Source: Streptomyces sp. BHT-5-2
GTDB taxonomy: Bacteria > Actinomycetota > Actinomycetes > Streptomycetales > Streptomycetaceae
Length of the DNA: 64,000 bases
NCBI RefSeq assembly: GCF_019774615.1
Contig: NZ_CP081497.1
Coordinates: 2,170,001-2,234,000 of the forward strand
Direction of reading: 5' to 3'
The notes beneath the pieces were generated by a model. It saw nothing but the letters and a program-made list of their open reading frames with translations. It made no database searches and was not told the origin of the DNA. Each line of letters starts with the position of its first letter. The stretch's first letter is position 1. Shown one piece after another: positions 51,302 through 59,948 of this stretch. The position numbers and the translations under genes were made by a program.

Positions 51302-53094
51302 TGGTGAACTTCTCACAGCTGCGGACCCTCAAGCCATCAGAGTTCGAGGAAGCCGCTGACGGCTGGCACAAGGTAAGCAGCGCCGCGGGCGAGGCCAAAG
51401 ACCGGGTCGACAACGAGATCGTTGCGACGTTGCAGCACCACCTGGACGGCGCGGGGCAGAAGTCGGCACTGGTGCGCCTGAGACGACTCAGCCGCAACTT
51501 CCAGTACACCCAGGCGGAAAGTGGTCTGATCCGTACCGCGCTGAACGGACTGGCCTCAGAGCTACGTGCCGCACAGAAGAAGTTGAACGACGCGGTGGCG
51601 GATGCCGAAGCGGAGAAGTTCACGGTCAAACCCGACGGCGCGGTCCATTGGGTTTCTCAGCGAGAAAGGGTTCCGTTCAATCCTGAGCACACCTCCTGGG
51701 CGGGTGGTCCCGGGAGCACCATCACCTCCGATCCCCAACAGGCCAAGGCTCAGGCATATGCGGACCGTATTGGTGCGGCCATCCAGGACGCCAACGAGGC
51801 GGACGCCCACTACTCTCAGACTCTGGATCGCCTCAAGGCGCACAACAACCTCGACGTCACGACTTCAGACTGGGCCGACGCCCAGCAGGACATGAGGTCT
51901 CTCCAGAAATCCGCGGGCAAGTACCTGCGGCGCGATGGCATACCCACGGGCAAGACATCTACCGAGAACGTCAAGTGGTGGAGGAGCCTTTCTTCCGAGG
52001 AGCAGGCCGACTACGTCGCCCTGTTCCCCGCTGCGATTGGCGCGTTGGACGGTCTGCCTTCAACTGTCCGCGATGATGCGAACCGCATCGTTCTGGACGA
52101 GACGCAAGCACGTGTACAACTGGAACTCGATCAGCTTGGCCCAGAACCTGCGGAGTATGACCCGGGTGACGGGCATTCCGGCCCGTACGTCAGCAAGGGC
52201 TGGGAGGAGTGGCACAGGAAGCATGACCGCCTGACCGCCCAACTCAAAGGAATGAACGCGATCCAAGAACGCCTTGACCAGACCGGCACGGATGGCCTTC
52301 CTCCTGCCTATCTCCTCGGCTTCAACGCTGAAGGGAAAGGGCGAGCTATCGTCGCCACGGGAAACCCCGACACCGCCAAAAACACCGCGGTCTATGTTCC
52401 GGGTACCGGCTCCAAACTGGAGGGAGCTAAAGGCGACATCGGCCGCATGACCGACCTTTGGTATGACAGTCAGCAGTTCCCAGGTGGCGGAGAGGATTTG
52501 TCCACGGTTACCTGGATTGGCTACGACGCACCGCAGAGCGCCTTTCCTGGCGACAAGGGCGACGTATGGCCTGAAGCAGCATCAGTGGATTGGGCGAATG
52601 ACGCAGCACCCCACCTCGATCGCTTCATGGACGGGGTACAGGTGGCCCAAGGAGGATCGAACGAGAGTCACACCACACTCATAGGCCATAGCTACGGTTC
52701 GACAGTCATCGGGGACGCTTCACTCAGGGGTCGGATCGCCGCCGACGACATCCTGGTGGCGGGAAGCCCCGGCATGCTGGTTCCTGAAGCAGGCGACCTG
52801 GGAATCGGCGCAGACCATGTTTGGTCGGAAGCCGCGTCACCCGACAAGGACCAGGTTCCCCAAGGCGGCAAGGCTGTGGGCCTGGGGGGTTGGAAGTGGG
52901 GAGCGCAGTACTGGCACGGAATTCCCTACTCTTACGGGCCTCAGGAAGTCGTTCCGTCAGACGAGGCATTTGGAGCTCACCGGATGTCCACTGACTCGGA
53001 AGATCACAGCGGATACTGGAATCGCGCCTCGACAAGTCTATATAACCAGGCAGCTGTCGTCACCGGAAACTATGACAAGGTCAAATATGACTAG
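51301..53094 (+). CDS. DUF1023-type alpha/beta hydrolase with helical N-terminal domain (type VII substrate candidate)
   Basis: 597 residues. Residues 1-210 are helical with a WXG-like start (FEEAADGWHKVSSAAGEAKD). Residues about 330-590 form an alpha/beta hydrolase: TAVYVPGTGSKLEG, WIGYDAP, nucleophile Ser464 in LIGHSYGSTVIG, ILVAGSPGM, and His569 in SEDHSGYW. Matches the actinobacterial DUF1023 family. No signal peptide, consistent with export by a type VII system, whose genes lie 2.3 kb away. Followed by a lipoprotein gene overlapping by 8 bp. A lipase/esterase activity is suggested by fold only. Confidence 0.75.
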   Translation: MVNFSQLRTLKPSEFEEAADGWHKVSSAAGEAKDRVDNEIVATLQHHLDGAGQKSALVRLRRLSRNFQYTQAESGLIRTALNGLASELRAAQKKLNDAVADAEAEKFTVKPDGAVHWVSQRERVPFNPEHTSWAGGPGSTITSDPQQAKAQAYADRIGAAIQDANEADAHYSQTLDRLKAHNNLDVTTSDWADAQQDMRSLQKSAGKYLRRDGIPTGKTSTENVKWWRSLSSEEQADYVALFPAAIGALDGLPSTVRDDANRIVLDETQARVQLELDQLGPEPAEYDPGDGHSGPYVSKGWEEWHRKHDRLTAQLKGMNAIQERLDQTGTDGLPPAYLLGFNAEGKGRAIVATGNPDTAKNTAVYVPGTGSKLEGAKGDIGRMTDLWYDSQQFPGGGEDLSTVTWIGYDAPQSAFPGDKGDVWPEAASVDWANDAAPHLDRFMDGVQVAQGGSNESHTTLIGHSYGSTVIGDASLRGRIAADDILVAGSPGMLVPEAGDLGIGADHVWSEAASPDKDQVPQGGKAVGLGGWKWGAQYWHGIPYSYGPQEVVPSDEAFGAHRMSTDSEDHSGYWNRASTSLYNQAAVVTGNYDKVKYD

Positions 53095-53656
53095 TCGGCG
53101 CCCCGCGAGGGCCCAACACCGTTCGCGCCCCTTTCCGCGGGTTGCCGCGACCGTTGCTGCGCTCCTAATTACCACGATGACTGGATGCTCTGACGTGCAT
53201 AAAGATCAGGATGACGCGCCTGTACGAGAGATCTCCAGCGCAAAGGAAGACGGAAAGAGGCTATCGAGTCAAATCTTCCAGATGATGCAGCTCGCAAACG
53301 CAAAAACTACGGAGCCGGGCCCTCATGCCGGGTTGTGCGAGGGGAAGGACCCCGATCACTACTACATGATCCGCCATCCGTGGGCCGCCTATGGTGTGAC
53401 TTTCCAGGAGTTGCAGCAGGCCATGGAGCGGCTCAAGAAAGATATGCCAGAGAAAGGCTGGAAGGTCGTCAAGTACGGCCCCGACACCAGCCCAGCCAAG
53501 ACCTTGGAGCTCATTGCAGACTCCACCCAAAAGGATTTCTCTGTAGCGATTCATCTTCTCGATGAAAGGAAGAAGCAAAGGGAATCCAGGATCGCTGTCA
53601 GCCTGGCATCCAGGTGCTATAAGACTCCAAAAGGGAAGACGGTTTCTGCATCCTGA
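53087..53656 (+). CDS. Predicted lipoprotein, immunity candidate
   Basis: 189 residues from ATG 53087, overlapping the hydrolase stop by 8 bp. Basic N-terminus, hydrophobic segment VAATVAALLITTMTGC with lipobox-like MTGC. Mature part: SSQIFQMMQLANAKTTEPG, GVTFQELQQAMERLKKDMPEKGWKVVKYGPD, and KDFSVAIHLLDERKKQRESRIAVSLASRCY. Two further Cys (LCEGKD, SRCYK). Surface location and overlap with a secreted hydrolase suggest it protects the producer. The sequence itself does not show this. Confidence 0.65.
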   Translation: MTSRRPARAQHRSRPFPRVAATVAALLITTMTGCSDVHKDQDDAPVREISSAKEDGKRLSSQIFQMMQLANAKTTEPGPHAGLCEGKDPDHYYMIRHPWAAYGVTFQELQQAMERLKKDMPEKGWKVVKYGPDTSPAKTLELIADSTQKDFSVAIHLLDERKKQRESRIAVSLASRCYKTPKGKTVSAS

Positions 53657-53755
53657 GTCAAACTTCGCCTGCGCCTACTGTGATTCCAGTTTCGGCAGCG
53701 ACCGCGCGTCCATAGCTATCAGTTGTACGGCGACGTCGGTGGTCATCCCGCGATA

Positions 53756-54484
53756 ATGGCCGACGTAGAAGAGGTCGAGGTCGTTGTCCATCACGAGCGC
53801 GCTTCCCTGCGCGTCGGCACTGTGTTCCTGAAAGGCCGATGCTGGTCAGACTCGCACCGGCGTCGTGGTCGAGGCGATGGCTATGGCGCTGATCCCGACT
53901 CCGGAGCTCCTGTGGCGGAAACCGCCCGTGCTCGCACTCGCCGCCGTCTCCGGGGCGGCACTCGGCCGCCTAGGCAAGCCGTCGATCGCGCCGTTGGCGG
54001 CGTGGTGCCGCCTCACGGATGCTGCACGACGCGCCACTGCCGCCATGGCTCGGTTTGAGTCTCGACGAGATCGCATCGCACCTCGACGGCGAGGCGAATG
54101 CGAGTGGCTCGTCACTAACGGCGTCCTTGCCACGCCCGTGGACACGCAGAACCGACGGGTTGTCGAGGCTGCGCTCAGACCATGGACACCGGTGTTCACG
54201 CACGGGGACCTGCAGGTCACCCACGTGTTCGTCGACGGTGACGAGATCACCAGCGTGGTCGACTGGTCCGAGGCGGACCCGGGTGATGCCCTGTTCGGCC
54301 TCGCCACCAAACACTCGGACACGAGGAGCACCTTGACGACTACATCGCCGGCTACGGCACCGACGTCGACCTAGACGCGATCCGCGCCTGGTGGTCGTTG
54401 CGAAGCCTGCGGGCGGTCCGCTGGCTGGTCGAGCACGGCTTCGACCCGTCGCACGAGGTCGCCCTGCTGAGATCCCGGCTGTGA
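53756..54484 (+). pseudogene. Aminoglycoside-phosphotransferase-family pseudogene, at least four frameshifts
   Basis: Reading across frames rebuilds one APH-type kinase. MADVEEVEVVVHHERASLRVG comes first (53756 on), then AGQTRTGVVVEAMAMALIPTPELLW, then LHDAPLPPWLGLSLDEIASHLDGE (near 54020). ECEWLVTNGVL with the catalytic loop FTHGDLQVTHVFVDGDEITSVVDWSEADPGD follows, and finally LGHEEHLDDYIAGYGTDVDLD to WLVEHGFDPSH, ending at TGA 54484. Each join needs a one- or two-base shift, so it cannot be translated whole. Confidence 0.8.
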
Positions 54485-54726
54485 GGCTGACGAGCCTGAC
54501 GGCGATGAGTGCCGTTCTGCCACATCAAGCGGGCCGTCTCCTGCAGCGCATCGTCCTCCGGACCGACGAGGTCATGGTCCTCGAAGATCCCGGGCAGTCG
54601 GTCGGCGACATCGGAAGCTGGCGCACGGCTCGTCGAGTCGAAGTTGCACCTCAGCTGACGAGCAGCAACTGCCTCAAATAGACCCAGGATGAAAAAGGCT
54701 CACTGCAGGCCTGCACGTTGTTTCAC

Positions 54727-54960
54727 GCGATCGCCCGCTCGAGTCGCACCTGGTCCCCGAGCAGGTTCGTGAAGACATCCGGCAGGCCGGGTCGTCCGCG
54801 CCATCCTGAACTGAGAAACATCCCGACGAAGTCGTCGTCGTGCTGGACGACGACCACGTGGTCATCCTGTTCGATCATCCACGACGACGCACCGTTCGGC
54901 CTCGCGGTCACGGAGAGGAGCCTGGCCGAGGAGATCGTCCAGGTGGGCACCGCATCCCCC
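54727..54960 (+). pseudogene. Decayed gene fragment of unknown family
   Basis: Protein-like segments in two frames: RPLESHLVPEQVREDIRQAG, stop, DEVVVVLDDDHVVILFDH, then after a shift DDAPFGLAVTERSLAEEIVQV. Together they look like one small broken protein. No family recognised. The spacer 54485-54726 shows nothing. Confidence 0.4.
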
Positions 54961-55085
54961 TGCTCATGGGACAACGCCGACGCTCTCACCCGAGGCGCCC
55001 GCCGTGCCACCACCGGTACATCGTTGACTGACGAATGCGCCCCCGAGGTGCCAGTGGCTTGCGAAAGATTTGTCCTGCTGAGATT

Positions 55086-55256
55086 TCAGCACTGTGCAAG
55101 CATGCAGCGGTAGCACCAGTCCTGGTCGTATAGGGCATCGATGGTCACCCAGGCGATGGGCAGCGGCGAGGTCATCGCCCGGGCGACCAGGATCCAGGCC
55201 AACTCGGTCTTGATGGCGAAACCGCGGTCGCTGGGAACCCTGTTGTCACACCGTTC
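55086..55256 (-). pseudogene. IS701-like transposase remnant
   Basis: One minus-strand frame reads VPSDRGFAIKTELAWILVAR then SPLPIAWVTIDALYDQDW before a stop at 55086. The order (VP..GFA.K..LA....RA......WVT.DE.YG) is that of DDE transposases of the IS701/ISL-type used in actinobacteria, with the Asp-Glu pair altered to ID-AL. Only ~55 codons survive; no inverted repeats were found. No gene is seen from 55257 to 55433. Confidence 0.5.
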
Positions 55257-55433
55257 CCAGTCGGATGTCCAGGGCTTCGGCAGTCAGGTTCCGCATCGTA
55301 GGCCAGTCATCCCGTTCACTGTGGCCAGCCTCAGCAAAGCTGTCTTCGATCAGCGTTGTGGGGTGGACTACCCATGAACAGGCATCCACCCCACAATCAA
55401 GCCGAGGCTCGCGATCGGGCGCTGCCACGGCGA

Positions 55434-55730
55434 CTACTGGAAGAAGCCCGCCGCCTTGCGGTCCGTCGCCCGGTAGTCGGCACTGCCCGTGCGGATCTTG
55501 GCGGACACCTCGTGCAGCGTGCTCTGGATGTGGCTCGCACGGGCGTTCCACTGCCGTTCTGCGGCCTGGAACGCCTGGTGCGCCTCGCCCTCCCAGGACT
55601 CGGAGACGCGCTTGACCGCACCCCAGATTTTGTCCAGCTCGGCCTGCAGTTCCTTTGCGGCCCGCTCGATGTCGGCGGCTGTCTGCTCAAGAGCACCATA
55701 CGTAACCCGAAGGTTCTGGTCGCCGGCCAT
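55434..55730 (-). CDS. WXG100 protein (EsxA/EsxB-like)
   Basis: 98 residues from ATG 55730 with GGGGAG upstream. Helix-turn-helix hairpin with WEG at SESWEGEAHQAFQAAERQW, and a C-terminal YRATD matching the YxxxD/E type VII export signal (SADYRATDRKAAGFFQ). Typical size. Last gene of the type VII group on this strand; partner is probably the WXG protein 84 bp upstream. Confidence 0.85.
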   Translation of the reverse strand: MAGDQNLRVTYGALEQTAADIERAAKELQAELDKIWGAVKRVSESWEGEAHQAFQAAERQWNARASHIQSTLHEVSAKIRTGSADYRATDRKAAGFFQ

Positions 55731-55813
55731 GCTCTCCCCCACTTCTCGGAGTTGCTACTCGGTGGTCGTGATGTGCCTGCCGGGGAGTCGACGCCCCAGC
55801 CCTACGGCAGCGT

Positions 55814-56176
55814 CTAGTAGTTGCTGATGCCGCTGGCAGCGCCAGGGTCCAGGCGCCCGCCGGCCGCGCCACCGTTGACGTCAATGCCCCGGAAGCTGGA
55901 CAGCACCTCGGAGTCATTGGCGTCGCTGGTGACGCTGGTGCGGGCCACGGCGTCGTTGATGCCGTCGAGCATCCGGCGCAGCGCGGCGTGATCCTCATTG
56001 AGTGCGTTCTGCGCCTGCCGGAAGGCGCTCGCGCCCTGTCCCGTCCACGCGGTCTCGACTGCCGCAATAGCGTTCACCAGCGTCCGCAGCTGCGCCGACA
56101 TCGACTGGCTGCCACTCTGGATCTCGTTCTTGAGCTTCTCGATCTCCGCATACGTAAGTGCGGTGTTCCCTGCCAT
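55814..56176 (-). CDS. WXG100 protein with extended C-terminus
   Basis: 120 residues. WTG turn in VETAWTGQGASAFRQAQNAL between two long helices, then ~30 extra residues rich in Gly/Asp/Ser (GIDVNGGAAGGRLDPGAASG) beyond the usual 100. No YxxxD/E at the end, so it probably is exported as the partner of the 98-residue WXG protein that carries the signal. The 147-bp spacer to 56323 holds no gene; it is AT-richer (near 56225-56250), fitting a promoter for the pair. Confidence 0.8.
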   Translation of the reverse strand: MAGNTALTYAEIEKLKNEIQSGSQSMSAQLRTLVNAIAAVETAWTGQGASAFRQAQNALNEDHAALRRMLDGINDAVARTSVTSDANDSEVLSSFRGIDVNGGAAGGRLDPGAASGISNY

Positions 56177-56323
56177 GATCCGCCTTCCCCCATGAGTAAG
56201 TTGTGAAGCCGAGTAAGTTCTTCTCTTCTCAGCTTCGATTTATGGCACATTGCAATCGATGCAACCCACGCTACCGGTCACTGTATCCGTGGGCGATCAG
56301 GATTCCGTCTCCCCTCCTCGAGT

Positions 56324-57523
56324 TCATCGCGACGCTCTACGACGCCGAGCGATCACGAGTCCGCCGATGGCTATCACCCCAGCGGCTGTGGCGATTCCGG
56401 CAATGACCGGCCATGTCACAAAGTCGCCGTCCTTCGCCTGACTCGATGGTTTCTGCGGCGTCCCGGTGGTGTCCTTTGCCGTCCCTGGGTGCGGCGCCTC
56501 TGATGGCTCAGCAGTGCTGTGTGCCGCAACCAGCGGATTGGCGTCGGCAAGGCCGGGGTCGCCCTCCTTGTCCAGCAAGACCTTGCGCGGGCGGACGATC
56601 CCGTAGCCGAGGTACTCACTCGGGACCTTGCCATCCTTCGGCTTGCCAGCGGTCTCCATCATGACGCGCAGGACCTGATTGTTAGTCCAATCCCGGTGGG
56701 CCGACCAGATCAAAGCCGCTGAGGCAGAGACGATGGCTGTAGCGTCGCTGGTCCCGTCCTCAATGCAGCGCCGGAGTTCCTTCGTGCACCGAGTGGGAAT
56801 ACGGACACCCGGCGCCGCAAGTGCTACCTGAGGCCCATGGGTTGAGAATTCTGCTACTTTCAGATCCTTGTCCACGGCCCCGACTCCGACAACCCCAGGG
56901 AGGCTTGCGGGGTAGGTAGGGGCGTTGCCCCGGTCTCCATCATTTCCCGTGCTGGAAAAGACTAGACTCCCCTTCTTGTTCGCATAGTCAACTGCCGGCT
57001 GCAGGACGGCTTTGTTTCCCTCGCTGACTGATCCACCCTGGGAGATATTGATGACCTTCGCACCCTGATCCGCGGCATAACGGATGGATTCGGCCATATT
57101 GACAGCCCAATTCCCATCGATGCTCTTAACGGGAAGGATCTTCGACCCTGGTGCCAGCCCCCAAGGACCGTCCCCGCTCCGCCTGCCAGCGATGATCATC
57201 GCCATGCTCGTGCCATGGCCTTCGTCATCATGGTTGACGCCGCCTCCTTGGCCGGTGAAGTCCTTTCCTGGCAGCAGCTGACCGCGCAGCTCGGGTACGG
57301 AGCTGTCAACGCCGCTGTCGATCACAGCGACGGTGACGCCTTCTCCGGTGCTCAGCTGCCACATGCGCTCGGCTTGCATCGCATCCAGATGCCACTGGCG
57401 CGACCTCATGTCCTCCGCAAGAGCTGCCGGTGCGAGCAAGCCCGGACACAGGACCGAGAGGCAGACGAGCACCGTAAGCCGAAGCTGAATCCTCCGCCCC
57501 ACGCGAGTTGCCGCATGAGTCAC
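56324..57523 (-). CDS. Mycosin-like S8 serine protease, membrane-anchored (copy 1)
   Basis: 399 residues from GTG 57523 (AGGAGGA upstream). Signal peptide LTVLVCLSVLCPGLLAPAALAE. Catalytic triad motifs: VTVAVIDSGVD (Asp), DDEGHGTSMAMIIAG (His) and IEDGTSDATAIVSASAA (Ser, GTSDATA instead of GTSFAAP). C-terminal Pro/Thr linker then a membrane helix VTWPVIAGIATAAGVIAIGGLVIARRR. This is the MycP layout: an extracytoplasmic subtilase needed for ESX secretion. A second mycosin is encoded at 59949-61265. Confidence 0.85.
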   Translation of the reverse strand: MTHAATRVGRRIQLRLTVLVCLSVLCPGLLAPAALAEDMRSRQWHLDAMQAERMWQLSTGEGVTVAVIDSGVDSSVPELRGQLLPGKDFTGQGGGVNHDDEGHGTSMAMIIAGRRSGDGPWGLAPGSKILPVKSIDGNWAVNMAESIRYAADQGAKVINISQGGSVSEGNKAVLQPAVDYANKKGSLVFSSTGNDGDRGNAPTYPASLPGVVGVGAVDKDLKVAEFSTHGPQVALAAPGVRIPTRCTKELRRCIEDGTSDATAIVSASAALIWSAHRDWTNNQVLRVMMETAGKPKDGKVPSEYLGYGIVRPRKVLLDKEGDPGLADANPLVAAHSTAEPSEAPHPGTAKDTTGTPQKPSSQAKDGDFVTWPVIAGIATAAGVIAIGGLVIARRRRASR

Positions 57524-57563
57524 AGTGCTGTCTCCTCCTGTCCGTTGGACAACCACGCCAGCG

Positions 57564-59246
57564 TCATTCGATCACCGGTGGCACAATCGAACCGTCCTGC
57601 GCCGTCCAGGCCTCGCCGTCTTCATAGAGATAGTCCGGCCGCTGAGCGGAGCCGCGCCGCCGCCTCTGGAGGTACGACGGCGTCCCCGGCACAATGCCAC
57701 CTGAGGCATTGCCCCGTGCCAGTCCAGATCCGCCGGGCGTGAAGTCAGCTGCCCTGTCACGCGGCGCCTGTGCTCGGCCGGCCGCTCCTCCCAGATCGGA
57801 CGCCGAGCCCCGCCCTGTGGCGGTCGGCGTTTCGGGAGCAGGCCCTTCAACAGCGCCTCCGCCGCTGCTCCTCCCCATCGGGGAACCCTGCGCCCCGGAA
57901 CTCTGTTCGCCGCCTACCACCGGTCCGCCGGGCGAGGCTCCCACTGTGCCGCCAGGCTCGTATGCAAAGCGACGCCCAGGAACACTCTGGGGCATGCCCC
58001 TACTCGTGCTGCTTCCGGGATAGCTACGTCCCATCGCACTACGGTCCTCGCTCATAGCCAGACCACGGGGCGCACTGGCAGCCTCTCCATGGGGAGGGGC
58101 TGGGCGCTGTCCAGCACTTGCGGTGCCTTCGCTGATCGCCCTGTTCCCAGGGGTGGGAGGATTCCCTCCCGCGTTCACCGGCCTGGACGGGAGCACTCCG
58201 CGTTCCTCGCCTATGGCTCTCCCGTCCGGCAGCCCTGGGCGTCCAGTAGCGGTGCCAGCACGCTGAGACGTTGCGTCGACGATGCCGCCTCCCGCGGCGC
58301 TGCGGGACAGCTTCTTGGCCGTGCCAGGGCGAGCGGCATTCGACTGCGGGTCCGGTGTCGCCCTTCCATGATCCGCAGGGGGCTTCGCTGTCCCAGGGGT
58401 CGTTCGCGGGCCAGGCATGACAGGACCAGGGGGGTTTCCAGAGCTACCGGAGTGGACCGGAACGGTGCTTCCGTGCGACGTCGTTGCATCGGGTAGAACC
58501 GGGGTCGTGGAGTTAACCGACGTGCCCACCTGCTTGTCCTGCTGCACGCCGCCAACAGGCGTGCGGGACTCCGCTACGCGCGGTTCACCACCGCTACTCC
58601 CGGTTGAGGACTCGGTCCCTGCGCCGCCTGCGCCATTCGCGGACTCCCTGCCAGTCGGCTGGTCCAAGATTTCGAAGCGTCGGTCATGCCGTGCGCTTCC
58701 AGGCGGATCCGGCACAAACCCCGACGCCGGCTTGAAGTTGGGCGGCTCCTGGCTCTCGATCGTCTGCTGGGCCGTGCGGTAGTAGGAGGCCAGCCGGTTC
58801 ATGGCCGTCACCGCCGCTTCGCGGTCCGGGTCCGTCATCAGGGGAGCTCCGGTTGCGCCGCGCGCCGTAGGCGTTGCTGCGCTGCCTATCTGAACGGCGT
58901 TGTTCTGTTTCGGCTGGGGCATCGATTTCGCCTCCCACAACGCCGTTCCGGCGTCCGAGAGGGCGTTGCCGGTGGTGGAGGCGAAGTGGGCAAGTTTGTG
59001 GCTCTGCTTGACGGTGTCGTGGCTCCATTCGCGGAAGGCGTCGGCGCCTTCGCCCTCCCACTGCACACGTTCGACGTGCGCCTTGAGCTCGGTGGCGATC
59101 CGCTCGATCTCCTTGCCTGCCTGGGTCAGGCTGGCGCCGGTGAACGAGATCTCCGTGTGGTCCGCGCCGGCCACCATGTCGTACAGGGTCTGGTGTGTTG
59201 CGTTCTCGAAGTTGCTGCTGCCGGACGAGCTGGAGTTCCCCGCCAT
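57564..59246 (-). CDS. WXG-domain protein with long disordered Pro/Gly tail (PPE/EspB-like)
   Basis: 560 residues. Residues ~30-110 are a WXG100-like helical hairpin (LKAHVERVQWEGEGADAFREW). A second helical segment (MTDPDREAAVTAMNRLASYYRTAQQTIES) follows near 140-170. Residues ~175-525 are Gly/Pro/Ser/Arg-rich and disordered. The end DYLYEDGEAWTAQDGSIVPPVIE is ordered-looking and acidic. Likely a type VII substrate or cell-envelope factor; family members sit beside mycosins in Streptomyces ESX loci. Confidence 0.65.
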   Translation of the reverse strand: MAGNSSSSGSSNFENATHQTLYDMVAGADHTEISFTGASLTQAGKEIERIATELKAHVERVQWEGEGADAFREWSHDTVKQSHKLAHFASTTGNALSDAGTALWEAKSMPQPKQNNAVQIGSAATPTARGATGAPLMTDPDREAAVTAMNRLASYYRTAQQTIESQEPPNFKPASGFVPDPPGSARHDRRFEILDQPTGRESANGAGGAGTESSTGSSGGEPRVAESRTPVGGVQQDKQVGTSVNSTTPVLPDATTSHGSTVPVHSGSSGNPPGPVMPGPRTTPGTAKPPADHGRATPDPQSNAARPGTAKKLSRSAAGGGIVDATSQRAGTATGRPGLPDGRAIGEERGVLPSRPVNAGGNPPTPGNRAISEGTASAGQRPAPPHGEAASAPRGLAMSEDRSAMGRSYPGSSTSRGMPQSVPGRRFAYEPGGTVGASPGGPVVGGEQSSGAQGSPMGRSSGGGAVEGPAPETPTATGRGSASDLGGAAGRAQAPRDRAADFTPGGSGLARGNASGGIVPGTPSYLQRRRRGSAQRPDYLYEDGEAWTAQDGSIVPPVIE

Positions 59247-59267
59247 CGTCTTCTCTTCCCCCTCGCG

Positions 59268-59759
59268 TCAGATGCCGTCGGCGCCCGCGGATTGGCCCTC
59301 GCCCCTGCCGGCTGCGGTGGAACCGGCGGGGTCGGTGGGCCGCTGCTCGGGCCGCGGGGCCTGGTACAGCTCCTGGGTGCGGCGCTGGATGGCCGCCAGG
59401 CGGTGCTTCACGTCGGCGTCGATGGCCTCGTAGCCGCTCTCGGCGACCTGGGAGCCGATGCTCAGCGCCTCGATCTGGTCGCCGAACGCCTTGGAGAACG
59501 ACTCCAGTTGGGCCAGCACCTTCTCGTACGCCGTGGCCAGGCCGTGGGCCTCGGCGAAGCCCTGGCCGAAGGAGGCAGGAGCGATCTTGCGGTCGCCGAG
59601 CGTCCCCGGGTTCGCGTTCGAGGCTTTCAAACGCGCCAGCAGGTCGTCCACCCGCTGCTTGAACTTCCCCAGCGTCTCGGCTTCAACGGCCAGATCGGCG
59701 CTCGTGCCTTGTGGTGCTACCCCGTTCACGTGCATGCCAGTAGTCTCGTCGGCCCGCAT
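59268..59759 (-). CDS. Helical WXG-like accessory protein of the type VII locus
   Basis: 163 residues from ATG 59759 (AGGGGGAAA upstream); a start at 59834 has no such signal. Two long helical segments: LAVEAETLGKFKQRVDDLLARLKASN, and FAEAHGLATAYEKVLAQLESFSKAFGDQIEAL, with the turn holding SFGQGF rather than WXG. C-terminal Pro/Gly tail. Ends 21 bp before the WXG-tail gene. Probably a substrate or chaperone of the same system. Confidence 0.6.
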   Translation of the reverse strand: MRADETTGMHVNGVAPQGTSADLAVEAETLGKFKQRVDDLLARLKASNANPGTLGDRKIAPASFGQGFAEAHGLATAYEKVLAQLESFSKAFGDQIEALSIGSQVAESGYEAIDADVKHRLAAIQRRTQELYQAPRPEQRPTDPAGSTAAGRGEGQSAGADGI

Positions 59760-59948
59760 GGCGTCTTTCCCCCTGGATACTGCTACGCGTAAGTCACCAA
59801 CGTCAGGACCCACTCTATCCATCACCTCTGACAACGGCCGTGCGTCTTGCGTCCATGCGTGCCGGGAACGCTCTATCTCCTATGTCCAGAAGCGTAGTCG
59901 TTCGCACCGCCTGGCTCACGGGCCTCGGCCCCACAAAAGTGAGTACAG

